Below are positions 27,483 to 35,976 of a stretch of 64,000 bases of DNA, in pieces. Origin of the DNA: Pirellulales bacterium. GTDB lineage: Bacteria > Planctomycetota > Planctomycetia > Pirellulales > Lacipirellulaceae. How positions within the stretch are numbered: the stretch's first letter is position 1; each line of letters starts with the position of its first letter. Location of the stretch: the NCBI GenBank assembly GCA_022841705.1, contig JALHQZ010000005.1:159223-223222 (forward strand), written 5' to 3'. Under the pieces are notes generated by a model. It searched no databases. It worked only from the letters and a program-made list of their open reading frames with translations, and had not been told where the DNA came from. The position numbers and the translations under genes were made by a program.

Positions 27483-29717
27483 ATGTCCACCGCCACTTTT
27501 TTGCCCGAGCATTTCATCAATCGCGAGCTCAGTTGGCTCGAGTTCAACTCGCGCGTGCTCGAGGAGGCGCAAGACCCAGCCAACCCGCTGCTCGAGCGGC
27601 TCAAGTTCCTGGCGATTTTCGCGTCGAACCTCGATGAGTTCTTCATGGTCCGCGTCGCCGGGCTGCGCGAGCAATCGTTTGGCGCCATCGCGCCGCAGGA
27701 CCCGCCGAGTGATGGGCTCTCGCCGCTGGCTGTGCTGCAAAAGATTTCGGCCCGGGTGCGGACGCTGGTTGAGCAGCAGTACCAGTGCTGGGGCGAAGCG
27801 ATTCTGCCCGCCCTTGCTGAGCAAAACATTCGCGTGCTGAAAGAGGCCGAGCTGTCGGCCGACCAACGTCGCGGCGTTGACAAGTATTTTCGGCAGCGGA
27901 TTTTTCCGGTCCTCACGCCGATGGCGATCGACCCCAGCCATCCCAGCCCGAGGTTTCACAACAAGGCGCTCTACCTCGCCGCGCGGCTCACGCGCAAGCT
28001 CGGCATCGGGCCGGAACGGCTCTACGCCGTGGTGCAGTTGCCCCAAGTGCTGCCGCGGTTTGTGCCGGTCGAACAAGGCAACCACAGCGAGTTTCTGCTG
28101 CTGGAAGACATCGTCTCCGCGCGGCTTACTGAGCTGTTTGGCGGCTACGAGATCATCACCACTGGCACGTTCCGCATCACACGGGACATGGACTACGACC
28201 TGTTGGATGAAGAGGGTGACGACATGCTCCGCGTGATCGAATCGCAGATTCGTGCGCGGGTGCGGAGTGAAGCGGTGCGACTGGAAGTCTCTTCCAACTT
28301 GGAGAGCGACATTCTGGACATGCTGGTCACCGAGGAAGATGTCCGCCGCCCCCGGCTTGGCGACACCGATTCGTACGACGAAGTCTACGAAGCGCCGGGG
28401 CCGATCGACATGACGAGTTTCTTCGAGCTGATCGCGAGCATTGGCCGGAAGGATTTGCAGGATCCGCCGTTTACGCCGCGAACGCCGCCGGCGCTCGCGC
28501 CGGGTGACAATCTGTTCGCGGCCATCAGCGAAGCGGACATTCTCCTGCATCACCCGTTCGATTCCTTCACGCCGGTGGTGCAGTTCGTCCAACAGGCGGC
28601 CCGCGATCCGCATGTGCTCGCCATCAAGCAAACGCTTTACCGCACCAGTGGTGACAGCCCCATCGTGAGCGCGCTGATCGAAGCGGCCGAAGCAGGCAAG
28701 CACGTCACGGCGCTAGTGGAACTGAAAGCCCGGTTCGACGAAGCGAACAACATCTCTTGGGCCCGCCGGATGGAACGCGCCGGCGTGCACGTGGTGTTCG
28801 GGTTCATGGACCTCAAGACGCACTGCAAGCTAGCGCTAGTGGTGCGACAAGAAGACCACAAGGTCAAACGGTACGCCCACCTGGGCACCGGCAACTACAA
28901 CCCCAGCACGGCGAAAATTTACACCGATGTGGGCCTGTTCACGGCCGACCGGGTAATGACGGAAGATGTCTCCGCGCTGTTCAACTTCTTAACGGGCTAC
29001 TCGCAAAATCACGATTGGCAAAAGCTGATCGTCGCGCCACAGGACATGCATGACGCCACGATTCGGCTAATTGACGAACAAACCGAGCGCGCCCGCCGCG
29101 GCAAACGCTCGCGCGTGTTTGCGAAGATGAACGCGCTGGTGGATCCCAGCACCATCGAGGCGCTCTATCGAGCCAGTCAGGCGGGCGTGCCAATTGACCT
29201 CGTCATCCGCGGGATTTGCGCGCTGCGACCGGGAATCGTGGCACTTTCGGAGAACATCCGCGTGCGGAGCGTGGTGGATCGGTTTCTCGAACACAGCCGC
29301 ATCTACATTTTCGGCGAGGGCCCGCGGCAGATGGTGTACCTGTCCAGTGCCGATTGGATGCCCCGCAATTTTGATCGGCGGGTGGAAGTGATGTTCCCCG
29401 TGGAGGCGCCCGAACTGCGGCGGCGGATACTGCAGGAGATCATCCCCACATACCTGCGCGACAATGTGAAAGCGCGAGAGTTGGCGTCCGATGGAATTTA
29501 CACCCGACTAACGCCCCCCGCCGGCGGGCCGGTGCATCGCAGCCAGTTGGAACTCATCGCGGTAGCAGAGGGTCGCTCGCCGCTCCCCGCTGGACCCGCA
29601 ATTGCCAAAGAAACCCTGCCCCCGGCGAGGGCCCCCGCGAAACGCATCCCCCGCGAAAAGCCGGTGGTGGACAAGAACGGCGTGACAAAACCGAATGCGA
29701 AACGTCGAGTGACGTAG
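27483..29717 (+). CDS. ppk1: polyphosphate kinase 1
   Basis: A 744-residue enzyme that makes polyphosphate from ATP. The N-terminal domain starts FINRELSWLEFNSRVLEEA and has FLAIFASNLDEFFMVRVAG, typical of PPK1. The phosphorylated His is in KRYAHLGTGNYNP (His466). The C-terminal catalytic regions contain LVIRGICALRPG and RIYIFGEGPRQ. Length is slightly above the usual 690 because of a Pro/Arg/Lys-rich tail (ARAPAKRIPREKPVVDKNG). It stands alone with repeats on both sides. Polyphosphate storage fits a planctomycete of changing environments, but that is inference. Confidence 0.95.
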   Translation: MSTATFLPEHFINRELSWLEFNSRVLEEAQDPANPLLERLKFLAIFASNLDEFFMVRVAGLREQSFGAIAPQDPPSDGLSPLAVLQKISARVRTLVEQQYQCWGEAILPALAEQNIRVLKEAELSADQRRGVDKYFRQRIFPVLTPMAIDPSHPSPRFHNKALYLAARLTRKLGIGPERLYAVVQLPQVLPRFVPVEQGNHSEFLLLEDIVSARLTELFGGYEIITTGTFRITRDMDYDLLDEEGDDMLRVIESQIRARVRSEAVRLEVSSNLESDILDMLVTEEDVRRPRLGDTDSYDEVYEAPGPIDMTSFFELIASIGRKDLQDPPFTPRTPPALAPGDNLFAAISEADILLHHPFDSFTPVVQFVQQAARDPHVLAIKQTLYRTSGDSPIVSALIEAAEAGKHVTALVELKARFDEANNISWARRMERAGVHVVFGFMDLKTHCKLALVVRQEDHKVKRYAHLGTGNYNPSTAKIYTDVGLFTADRVMTEDVSALFNFLTGYSQNHDWQKLIVAPQDMHDATIRLIDEQTERARRGKRSRVFAKMNALVDPSTIEALYRASQAGVPIDLVIRGICALRPGIVALSENIRVRSVVDRFLEHSRIYIFGEGPRQMVYLSSADWMPRNFDRRVEVMFPVEAPELRRRILQEIIPTYLRDNVKARELASDGIYTRLTPPAGGPVHRSQLELIAVAEGRSPLPAGPAIAKETLPPARAPAKRIPREKPVVDKNGVTKPNAKRRVT

Positions 29718-29740
29718 TTTCGATACGACCTCGGCATCAT

Positions 29741-29936
29741 TGGCCAACGGCCAATCTCACCGTAGCCTAGGGCATCGCCCTAGGTGCTGTGAAGAGACTT
29801 TGTATTTTGTTGGCTGAAGGCTAACCGCACCGATTCGCTGATGAGGGTGAGTTTGGCCTTCAGCCAAACATATCTTCCGACCGTGTGCTTAGGGCGTTGC
29901 CCTAGGCTACGGTGAGAGTTGGCTTTCAGCCAACGG
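29741..29936. repeat. composite palindromic repeat cluster (REP-like), site 1
   Basis: Both ends carry the same unit in opposite orientation: TCTCACCGTAGCCTAGGGCA on the left and its inverse near 29925 on the right. Each includes a GGGC-AT/AA-CGCCC palindrome. Inside are two TTGGCTGAAAGCCAA-type palindromes. The block fills the gap between convergent ppk1 and the lipase gene. Confidence 0.72.
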
Positions 29937-29949
29937 TTGCGAGTTGATT

Positions 29950-30882
29950 CTACTTCTGATCCGCAAACTTCGCTGCAGCTGGCGGCGGCAACGGTTGTGG
30001 CGGATCGCTCTTGAGAATCTTGTTCAGCACGCGGCGCATGCGGTCGGTGTGTTCTTGTTCGATTGATTTGTGCAGCGCTTTGAGATACTCGGCCATCAGG
30101 TGATCGGTGAAGTGGTCGACTCGCCATTCGCTTAAGCCCCGGATGAACCCGTGAAACCGGTCGCGCATTCGCAGCCAACCGCCCAGCGTGCTGATTCGGC
30201 CGTAGCGATCAATGTACACCTGCTTGCCGCCGTGCCGATAACCAAACCATAGCGGCGGCACGCGCGGGACGATGTCGTTATTGTTGACGAAGCGGTAATA
30301 CTCGATCCGCGCGTAGTTCACATACCGCCGGTTGCCAATACGGGGGCTGCCGAATGTGTAGACGGCGCGGGGATTGGTGCGAATCTCGGAGAGCTTGCAG
30401 CGGCCGGCGCAGATCGCCGCCATCGCGCCGCCAAGCGAATGGCCGGTAAACCACAGCGTTTTCTCGTTGGTCACCAGCGCCTGTTCAAGCCGCGGCCACA
30501 GGTCGTCCACTTCGCGCTTGAATCCGCGATGCACTCGGCCCACCGACTCGGCGAGCGCGGTCGCCGCGTCGAGATCGGCCCGAATGTCGTTCCATTCGTT
30601 CGGCTCGGTGCCGCGGCAGGCGATCACCGCGTCGGTCTCGTTGGCGAACATATACGCCTGGGCGCCGTCGCGATCATAGAAGCGAATCTCGGGGAAGCCG
30701 ATGAGGTTGGCGAGCTCCCCCGCTTCCGCCCGCGCTTGGTAGGAAATCTTCGAGAGTTCGGCGAAGAGGAGCGCCTTCTGTAAGAAGCCGAGCCGTTCGA
30801 CGGGGCCGGTCAATCGCGAAGCCACCTCGTTCGGCTTGGTGGGCTGCTCTTGTTCGCGCTGGTCCAGTTTTTCCGCTAGCAC
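29950..30882 (-). CDS. class 3 lipase family protein
   Basis: A 310-residue alpha/beta hydrolase of the fungal-type lipase_3 family. The nucleophile elbow is LWFTGHSLGGAMA (Ser149); the oxyanion region has ACRGTEPNEWNDIRADLD, and the acid/His part follows TFGSPRIGNRRY and NNNDIVPRVPP. There is no signal peptide, so it may act in the cytoplasm or be exported another way. The GTG at 30880-30882 has a perfect AGGAGG five bases upstream and is preferred over a TTG five codons earlier. The gene is divergent from rph. The lipid or ester substrate is unknown. Confidence 0.85.
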   Translation of the reverse strand: MLAEKLDQREQEQPTKPNEVASRLTGPVERLGFLQKALLFAELSKISYQARAEAGELANLIGFPEIRFYDRDGAQAYMFANETDAVIACRGTEPNEWNDIRADLDAATALAESVGRVHRGFKREVDDLWPRLEQALVTNEKTLWFTGHSLGGAMAAICAGRCKLSEIRTNPRAVYTFGSPRIGNRRYVNYARIEYYRFVNNNDIVPRVPPLWFGYRHGGKQVYIDRYGRISTLGGWLRMRDRFHGFIRGLSEWRVDHFTDHLMAEYLKALHKSIEQEHTDRMRRVLNKILKSDPPQPLPPPAAAKFADQK

Positions 30883-30961
30883 GGTGGCCTCCTGCAAATT
30901 ATTGTCCGCCTGCCGAGTAGTTTATCGCACGCCGTCGAGCTGGCCAACTCATCGCTGGGTG

Positions 30962-31026
30962 GCACGGACTTTCGGCCGGTTAACGCCTGACTTCAAAATC
31001 AACCTCAACCGGCCGAATGTCCGTGC
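30962..31026. repeat. 20-bp inverted repeat
   Basis: GCACGGACTTTCGGCCGGTT (30962-30981) pairs with AACCGGCCGAATGTCCGTGC (31007-31026) at 19 of 20 positions over a 25-base loop. Confidence 0.8.
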
Positions 31027-31101
31027 GGCCGCAAGGCCGTAGGAAGTGCGGGGGTCGCAAGCGAAAGTCATCCGCGTCACGTCCTACGGCCTCTCGGCCG
31101 C
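31025..31101. repeat. second 20-bp inverted repeat
   Basis: GCGGCCGCAAGGCCGTAGGA (31025-31044) pairs with TCCTACGGCCTCTCGGCCGC (31082-31101) at 18 of 20 positions. It begins at the last two bases of the preceding repeat, so the two form a double-hairpin unit like bacterial BIME/REP elements. Confidence 0.75.
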
Positions 31102-31221
31102 CCCGACAATCGGCCGGGGAAGTTTGTTTTTGTTGTGAACTCTTGCGCGGCCGACAGTCGGGGCCACCCACCGATCGAGCGCCGCCTACTAAAACCGTCC
31201 CCGCTGCACTACAACAGCAGC

Positions 31222-31950
31222 ATGAGCACCCGACACGATGGCCGCACGCCGGATCAATCTCGCCCGCTTTCGATCACCCGCGGGTTCACCGGCGCCGCGC
31301 CGGGGAGCGTGCTGGTGAAGGCCGGGCGCACCACGGTGCTGTGTACGGCGAGCGTTGCCACCGACCTGCCGCCGTGGATGAAGGGGCAGGGCAAAGGGTG
31401 GGTCACCGCCGAGTACAACATGCTCCCCGGCAGCACGGCACCTCGCAAGCAGCGCGATCGGCTGAAAGTCGATGGCCGCACCACCGAAATTCAGCGGCTC
31501 ATCGGCCGCAGCCTGCGCGCGGTGGTTGATTTGGTCGCGCTCGGCGAACGGCAGATCACCGTCGATTGCGATGTGCTGGAAGCGGACGGCGGCACGCGCA
31601 CGGCCAGCATCACCGCCGGCTGGGTCGCACTGGTCGATGCCGTGAAGTGGATCAACGCTCAAACGCCGCTCGCCACAAGCCCGCTGATCGACAGCATCGC
31701 CGCCGTGAGCGTGGGGATGGTCGACGGCCGAGCGGTGCTCGATCTCGACTATCATGAAGACTCCGCCGCCGAAGTTGACATGAACGTCGTCCTCACCGGC
31801 GCCGGCCGCTTCGTGGAACTCCAAGGCAGCGGCGAAGAAGCAACCTTCGGCGATGACGACCTCGCCGCGCTCCTAGCCTTGGCGAAAACAGGCGCCGCGC
31901 AATCCCGTCTCGCCCAAAAACAAGCCCTCGGCGTTGACTGGCCGTTCTGA
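31222..31950 (+). CDS. rph: ribonuclease PH
   Basis: A 242-residue phosphorolytic 3'-5' exoribonuclease that trims tRNA 3' ends. Family motifs are in place: GSVLVKAGRTTVLCTASV, KGWVTAEYNMLPGSTAPRK, the RQRDRLKVDGRTTEIQRLIG-type arginine-rich segment, the ITVDCDVLEADGGTRTASIT active region, and LDLDYHEDSAAEVDMN. The start is the ATG at 31222; the open frame upstream is not conserved in character. A family B repeat element follows. The fold and length are standard. Confidence 0.95.
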   Translation: MSTRHDGRTPDQSRPLSITRGFTGAAPGSVLVKAGRTTVLCTASVATDLPPWMKGQGKGWVTAEYNMLPGSTAPRKQRDRLKVDGRTTEIQRLIGRSLRAVVDLVALGERQITVDCDVLEADGGTRTASITAGWVALVDAVKWINAQTPLATSPLIDSIAAVSVGMVDGRAVLDLDYHEDSAAEVDMNVVLTGAGRFVELQGSGEEATFGDDDLAALLALAKTGAAQSRLAQKQALGVDWPF

Positions 31951-31956
31951 CGAAGA

Positions 31957-32167
31957 GAAGGAACGCGGATCAGCACGGATGCGGCGGATGAGCGCGGATA
32001 AAGCTAGAATCACAATCCTTCCCAGGAACAATAGAACAAGTAGAGGAGCACTAATCAGCACTAGTTCCCACTAATCTGATTAGCGTTGATTAGTGGAGAT
32101 TAGTGTTCCCTTTCTTTCTTATCCGCGCGTATCCGCCGCATCCGCGCCTATCCGCGTCCCCCATTTT
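31957..32167. repeat. dispersed inverted-repeat element family B, two-armed copy
   Basis: The left arm (31957-32003) has ACGGATGCGGCGGATGAGCG; the right arm (32118-32167) has ATCCGCCGCATCCGCGCCTA. The middle contains ATTAGTG and CACTAAT units in several orientations (32049-32107), shared in part with the copy at 22067-22241. It lies between rph and the J-domain gene. Confidence 0.78.
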
Positions 32168-32176
32168 TATTCAGCT

Positions 32177-32524
32177 ATGAGCCCCGCGGACGTAATTGGC
32201 CAATGCGGCTTTTGGGTGCTCGGCTTCGGCGCCCCGGTGCTCGGGTATGCGCTGGCCGTGATCGACTATCGCAAGGCGCTCCGCAGTTTGGGTCGGGCGC
32301 TGGTGATCGTGCGTGGCTATCGCACCGAGCTACCCGAGTGGGTCCGCCGCACGCAGCCGGAGTGCCTCAAGGCGCTCGGCCTGTCGCTCCCCTGCACTAA
32401 GGGCGAAGTGCTCGCCGCCTATCGCGCCCGGGTGAAAGAAGTCCACCCCGACGTCGGCGGCAGTCGGAAAGAGTTTGAACGCTTGCAGCGGTATTTGGAG
32501 CAGGCGTTGGAGTTGGCTTCGTAG
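32177..32524 (+). CDS. membrane-anchored J-domain-like protein
   Basis: A 115-residue protein. The N-terminus is hydrophobic (GFWVLGFGAPVLGYALAVI, residues 11-29), probably one membrane helix. The C-terminus is a short J-domain: TKGEVLAAYRARVKEVHPDVGGSRKEF, written here in parts as helix II and the HPD motif at residues 90-92. J-domains stimulate the ATPase of Hsp70/DnaK; this one would recruit DnaK to the membrane. The ATG at 32177 is chosen because the upstream frame lies inside a repeat element. No DnaK gene is near. Confidence 0.75.
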   Translation: MSPADVIGQCGFWVLGFGAPVLGYALAVIDYRKALRSLGRALVIVRGYRTELPEWVRRTQPECLKALGLSLPCTKGEVLAAYRARVKEVHPDVGGSRKEFERLQRYLEQALELAS

Positions 32525-32561
32525 GGTTGACGGCCGTTCAATATCTCTCTGCCTGCATCCT

Positions 32562-33080
32562 CTACTCTGTGGTTAGGAAACCCCATCCGAATTCCTCGGA
32601 GAACCAATTCGCTGCGGTCTCTCGGTCGAGTTCAAAATATGCTTGAGCGAACCATCTTTGGCCGCGAGCTGCAGCAATGCACGCTGCTGCCGACTGCATT
32701 ACTTGATCGTTCCACTCACGATCAGGATGAGTTACGAGAAGTTCAGGAAGCAATTCCATCGCCGCATAGTATCCTGAGATCAGTTCTGGGTTGATCGGGG
32801 GATTGTTGCATTTGTCGCGTGCGAGTTCGATGGTTGCAATAAGCGCCAGCGGGTTCCAATCAAGCTTTGTGGTTGACCTTAGGTACTCGATCAACCATGG
32901 TACAGACGCATAAGATGCCTGGTCAATGTCGCCCTGGTGATGCAACTCGTTCCACAACTCCGCCCAAAGTTCCTTATCTGGACCGTTTGTGAAAAGTTGC
33001 TTGATCGCTCGTGATGCATCGTAGACTACGCGATATCCGCCTTTGTACGTCTTCCACTGAGGATCATCGATTGGGAGCAT
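32562..33080 (-). CDS. uncharacterised soluble protein, possibly immunity-like
   Basis: A 172-residue protein without signal peptide or membrane helix, mostly helical. It carries a pattern I recognise from a widespread uncharacterised family: WKTYKGGYRVVYDASRA near the N-terminus, then WAELWNELHHQGDIDQASY and ASVPWLIEYL. Members often occur in small variable gene sets, and an immunity-like or regulatory role has to stay a guess. It is the last gene of a three-gene minus-strand unit, 13 bases after the HicB-like gene. Base use is more AT-rich than that of neighbours, which may mean transfer. Confidence 0.6.
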   Translation of the reverse strand: MLPIDDPQWKTYKGGYRVVYDASRAIKQLFTNGPDKELWAELWNELHHQGDIDQASYASVPWLIEYLRSTTKLDWNPLALIATIELARDKCNNPPINPELISGYYAAMELLPELLVTHPDREWNDQVMQSAAACIAAARGQRWFAQAYFELDRETAANWFSEEFGWGFLTTE

Positions 33081-33093
33081 TTAGAATGTGCCC

Positions 33094-33282
33094 TCAAGAA
33101 ACGAACTGCGGAATTCGCTCACCGTGCTTCGCGAGACTTTCGAGGTAGCATGCGATCGCTTCCTTGAAATTGCTGATCGCTTCTGCGCGTGTAGCGCCCT
33201 GTGAAATGCACCCCGGGAGCGATGGCACTTCGGCGACAAACATCCCGTCTTCACCGGGTTCGATTAACACACGGTATTGCAT
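33094..33282 (-). CDS. HicB-like antitoxin domain protein without visible HicA
   Basis: A 62-residue protein that is a short HicB fold on its own: MQYRVLIEPGEDGMFVAEV, then PSLPGCISQGATRAEA and a helix with FKEAIACYLESLAKHGE. HicB proteins usually neutralise the HicA RNase; no HicA-like gene (small basic dsRBD with a conserved His) is seen within several kb. The start is the ATG at 33280-33282; a longer open frame upstream overlaps the preceding gene. It lies 19 bases after the DUF4926 gene and 13 before the next gene. Confidence 0.82.
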   Translation of the reverse strand: MQYRVLIEPGEDGMFVAEVPSLPGCISQGATRAEAISNFKEAIACYLESLAKHGERIPQFVS

Positions 33283-33301
33283 GGAAGGCCGCGGATTCTT
33301 T

Positions 33302-33532
33302 CTATAGCCGCCGCGTGTGCAACAGCTCACCGGCCGCAAGACCCCGAACTTCGTCAGCAGGCAAAGTTAAGAGGGCGACCGTTGAGCCGTTTCCTTGGAC
33401 GAACTCGACTTCGTAGGCTCGACCTTCGCTGTAAGCACGAACGACGGTGCCGACATCGCCGGCCAACAAGGAGTCAGCGGGATGATCCGAATTCAGAACG
33501 ACGATGGCGTGTTCGTTGAACATGATGTGCAT
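33302..33532 (-). CDS. DUF4926 domain protein
   Basis: A 76-residue protein with the DUF4926 pattern: IVVLNSDHPADSLLAGDVG, TVVRAYSEGRAYEVEFV, then TVALLTLPADEVRGL. The fold is a small beta-barrel, and members are often found next to toxin-antitoxin-type small genes. The ATG at 33530-33532 is followed by a second ATG three codons on, either of which may be used. It is the first gene of the three-gene unit and is preceded by a palindromic repeat cluster. Function unknown. Confidence 0.75.
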   Translation of the reverse strand: MHIMFNEHAIVVLNSDHPADSLLAGDVGTVVRAYSEGRAYEVEFVQGNGSTVALLTLPADEVRGLAAGELLHTRRL

Positions 33533-33931
33533 TGTAGCACCATCGGCCGCTTGGCTTGGCCCACAGGGCCAATACACGGCAGCCCAGGGCAACGCCCTGG
33601 GTGCCGCGTGTGGGTAGAAAACTCTTTGCCCCAACGGGGCAAAACACGCGGTGAGGGTATTGGGTGTGTTGCCCCGTTGGGGCAAAAGGCTCGGTTCGTA
33701 ACAATCTCCCAGGGCGTTGCCCTGGGCTGCCTTGTGACAGCCTTACAGGCTGCGGTTCCGAACGCAAAACGTAGTCTGCATTTGACCACACATTATATGG
33801 ATTGACTCAAACCTGCTAGCACCCGCCCCACGCTGACCTTGCCCCCCGCCGCCGGTCGCTGCTACGATCGCCCCGGCCTGGGCTTGCGCCCGTAAATGCT
33901 TCGCTTTTCGCCGCTCGCAAGGATGCGCACC
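33533..33931. other. divergent gap, mostly repeat
   Basis: Bases 33561-33730 are a composite palindromic cluster. The remaining 200 bases before lpxD contain no gene and no clear promoter, apart from an AT-rich ATTATATGG at about 33791. Confidence 0.55.
33561..33730. repeat. composite palindromic repeat cluster (REP-like), site 2
   Basis: The outer pair is CAGCCCAGGGCAACGCCCTG (left) and its inverse ending CCCTGGGCTGCC (right). The inner pair is TTGCCCCAACGGGGCAAAAC and GTTGCCCCGTTGGGGCAAAA. The core GGGCAACGCCC is shared with the cluster at 29741-29936. Confidence 0.75.
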
Positions 33932-35026
33932 GTGAATCACTTCTCGCGTCAATCTTCCGGCAATTTGGCTCCCGTCACTTTGGCCGAACTAGCTGCTCTG
34001 GTGGGGGGCGAAGTGCGGGGCGACGGGGCGACGAAGATCTGCGGTGCGGCGCCGCTGGATGATGCGGCGGCCGGGATGATTACGCTGGTCGATCAGCCCG
34101 AGCGGATGAAACAATTTTTGGCGAGCGGCGCCGCGGCAGTGGTGCTGCCGCGAGCGATGGCGCCTCCCGAGGGAGTGCCCGCGATTCTGGTCGACGATTT
34201 ACACGCGGCGTTCATCACAATCGTCAGCGCGATTCGGCCGGCGGTGAAGCGGCGCGTGGCGGGGATTCATCCGACGGCTTGCGTAGCGGCCACCGCAACG
34301 CTTGGCGCCGATGTTTCGCTCGGTCCCGGCGTGGTGATTGGCGAATACGCGACCGTTGGCGCCGGCTGCACGCTGCACGCCAATGTGGTGCTGCTGGACC
34401 ACTGCCGCGTGGGGGCGAATGTGACCCTCTTCCCCAACGTCACACTCTACGAACAAACGGTCATCGGCGACGACACTACCATTCACTCTGGCGCCACCAT
34501 CGGCAGTTACGGTTTTGGCTATCGCACCACCGGCGGCCGGCATGAACGGGCCGCGCAGCTGGGGTGGGTTGAAATCGGCAGCGATGTCGAGATCGGCGCC
34601 AACGTGGCCATCGATCGCGGCGCGTACGGCGCCACGCGGATTGGCAGTGGCACAAAGATCGATAACCTGGTGCAGATCGCCCACAACTGCCAAATCGGGC
34701 CGCACAATCTCATCTGTTCGCAGGTGGGGATCGCGGGGAGCACCTCGACCGGCGAGTACGTGGTGATGGCGGGCCAAGTGGGCGTGCGGGACCATGTGAA
34801 AATCGGCCGCGGCGCAATGATTGGCGCGATGGCGGGGATCGTCAACGATGTCCCCGATGGCGCCTCGATGCTGGGTGCCCCCGCCAAGCCCGAACGCGAA
34901 CAAAAGCTACAATTCGCCGCGATGGCAAAACTGCCGGAGATGCGGAAGGAATTTAAACAACTGCGGGCCGAAGTGGCGGAGTTGAAACGATTGCTTTCAC
35001 TCTCCACTGAAAACCGCGCGGCATAA
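33932..35026 (+). CDS. lpxD: UDP-3-O-(3-hydroxyacyl)glucosamine N-acyltransferase
   Basis: About 364 residues. It adds the N-linked acyl chain in lipid A synthesis. The N-terminal uridine-binding domain has LAELAALVGGEVRGDG and ITLVDQPERMKQFLASG. The body is a left-handed beta helix of hexapeptide repeats (VSLGPGVVIGEYATVG), and the catalytic His is in IAHNCQIG. It ends in a helical tail with KQLRAEVAELKRLL. The start is probably the GTG at 33932, with AAGGA at 33919-33923 eight bases upstream; ATGs at 33896 and 33923 are alternatives. It is followed 71 bases later by lpxI, pointing to a lipid A locus. Confidence 0.92.
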   Translation: MNHFSRQSSGNLAPVTLAELAALVGGEVRGDGATKICGAAPLDDAAAGMITLVDQPERMKQFLASGAAAVVLPRAMAPPEGVPAILVDDLHAAFITIVSAIRPAVKRRVAGIHPTACVAATATLGADVSLGPGVVIGEYATVGAGCTLHANVVLLDHCRVGANVTLFPNVTLYEQTVIGDDTTIHSGATIGSYGFGYRTTGGRHERAAQLGWVEIGSDVEIGANVAIDRGAYGATRIGSGTKIDNLVQIAHNCQIGPHNLICSQVGIAGSTSTGEYVVMAGQVGVRDHVKIGRGAMIGAMAGIVNDVPDGASMLGAPAKPEREQKLQFAAMAKLPEMRKEFKQLRAEVAELKRLLSLSTENRAA

Positions 35027-35097
35027 GGAAGGCGAACACTAATTCCCTTCACCACCTGAACTTAACTCTTACGAGTCCAGCTAAGACATTCGCGAAG

Positions 35098-35976
35098 ATG
35101 AATTTAGTTGTTGATCCGCCGTCTGTTGGACTCCTCGCTGCGTGGGGGCGGTTCCCCGTGCAGGTGGCGGAGGCGATGAAGGCAAGTGGATTTCGGGTGT
35201 GCTGTTTGGGCCTCCGCGATTTGGCGGATCCCCAGCTTGCCAAGATCGCCGATGAGTTCTCGTGGATGAATGCCGCTCGGCTCGGTTACGCGATGCGGTT
35301 CTTTCACAAGCATGGCGTGACGCAAGCCACCATGGCGGGCAAGTTTCACAAGGTCGATCTCTACAAGCCATGGCTGCTGACTCGCTACATCCCCGACTTC
35401 ACTTTTCTGCGCACGTTCTATCACCACTTCGTCACGGGTTCAGCGGATCGCAAGGACGACACGCTCCTCGGCGCTTTGGCCCAGGCGTTCGATGACCGTG
35501 GCGTGAAGATGCTTCCGGCGACCGACTTCGCGCCACAGCTTCTCGTGCCGGCGGGTGTGCTGGCGGGCAAACCGCTCACGCCGAGTGAGCAGAGCGACGT
35601 CGAGTTCGGCTGGCGACTGGCAAAAGAAATGGGCCGGCTGGATGTCGGCCAAAGCGTGTGCGTGAAGGAGCGCGCGGTGCTGGCTGTTGAAGCGATCGAG
35701 GGGACCGACCTATGCATCCGCCGCGCCGGCGAGCTTTGCCGAAAGGGTGGTTTCACCGTGGTAAAAGTCGCCAAGCCGCAGCAGGATATGCGGTTCGATG
35801 TCCCCACCATCGGCCCCGGAACGCTGGAAACCATGCGGGCCGCGGGGGCCAAAGTTTTGGCCGTGGAGGCCGGAATGACCATTCTGCTGGACGAAGCCGA
35901 ATTCCGGGCCACCGCCCGCCGACTAGGGATTTCGGTGGTCGCGGTGGCCGGAAACCAGGTCACCCAGGCTGCCTAG
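35098..35976 (+). CDS. lpxI: UDP-2,3-diacylglucosamine diphosphatase LpxI
   Basis: A 292-residue protein of the LpxI (former DUF1009) family, which hydrolyses UDP-2,3-diacylglucosamine to lipid X, the step after LpxD. Features are the N-terminal VGLLAAWGRFPVQVAEA, the MAGKFHKVDLYKPWLL segment, DVGQSVCVKERAVLAVEAIE, and the C-terminal VVKVAKPQQDMRFDVPTIG. LpxI replaces LpxH in many bacteria. It is in line with lpxD, likely in the same operon. It confirms that this planctomycete makes Gram-negative-type lipid A. Confidence 0.92.
   Translation: MNLVVDPPSVGLLAAWGRFPVQVAEAMKASGFRVCCLGLRDLADPQLAKIADEFSWMNAARLGYAMRFFHKHGVTQATMAGKFHKVDLYKPWLLTRYIPDFTFLRTFYHHFVTGSADRKDDTLLGALAQAFDDRGVKMLPATDFAPQLLVPAGVLAGKPLTPSEQSDVEFGWRLAKEMGRLDVGQSVCVKERAVLAVEAIEGTDLCIRRAGELCRKGGFTVVKVAKPQQDMRFDVPTIGPGTLETMRAAGAKVLAVEAGMTILLDEAEFRATARRLGISVVAVAGNQVTQAA

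Larger units (their letters stand above)
30883..31221. other. divergent gap with two long inverted repeats
   Basis: No gene is seen between the lipase and rph starts. The gap holds two adjacent 20-bp inverted repeats (30962-31026 and 31025-31101), listed separately. No promoter pair could be assigned. Confidence 0.6.

Noticed and set aside
27420..28703. 427-codon minus-strand frame inside ppk1
   Set aside because: Antisense to conserved PPK1 sequence; no family pattern or ribosome site.
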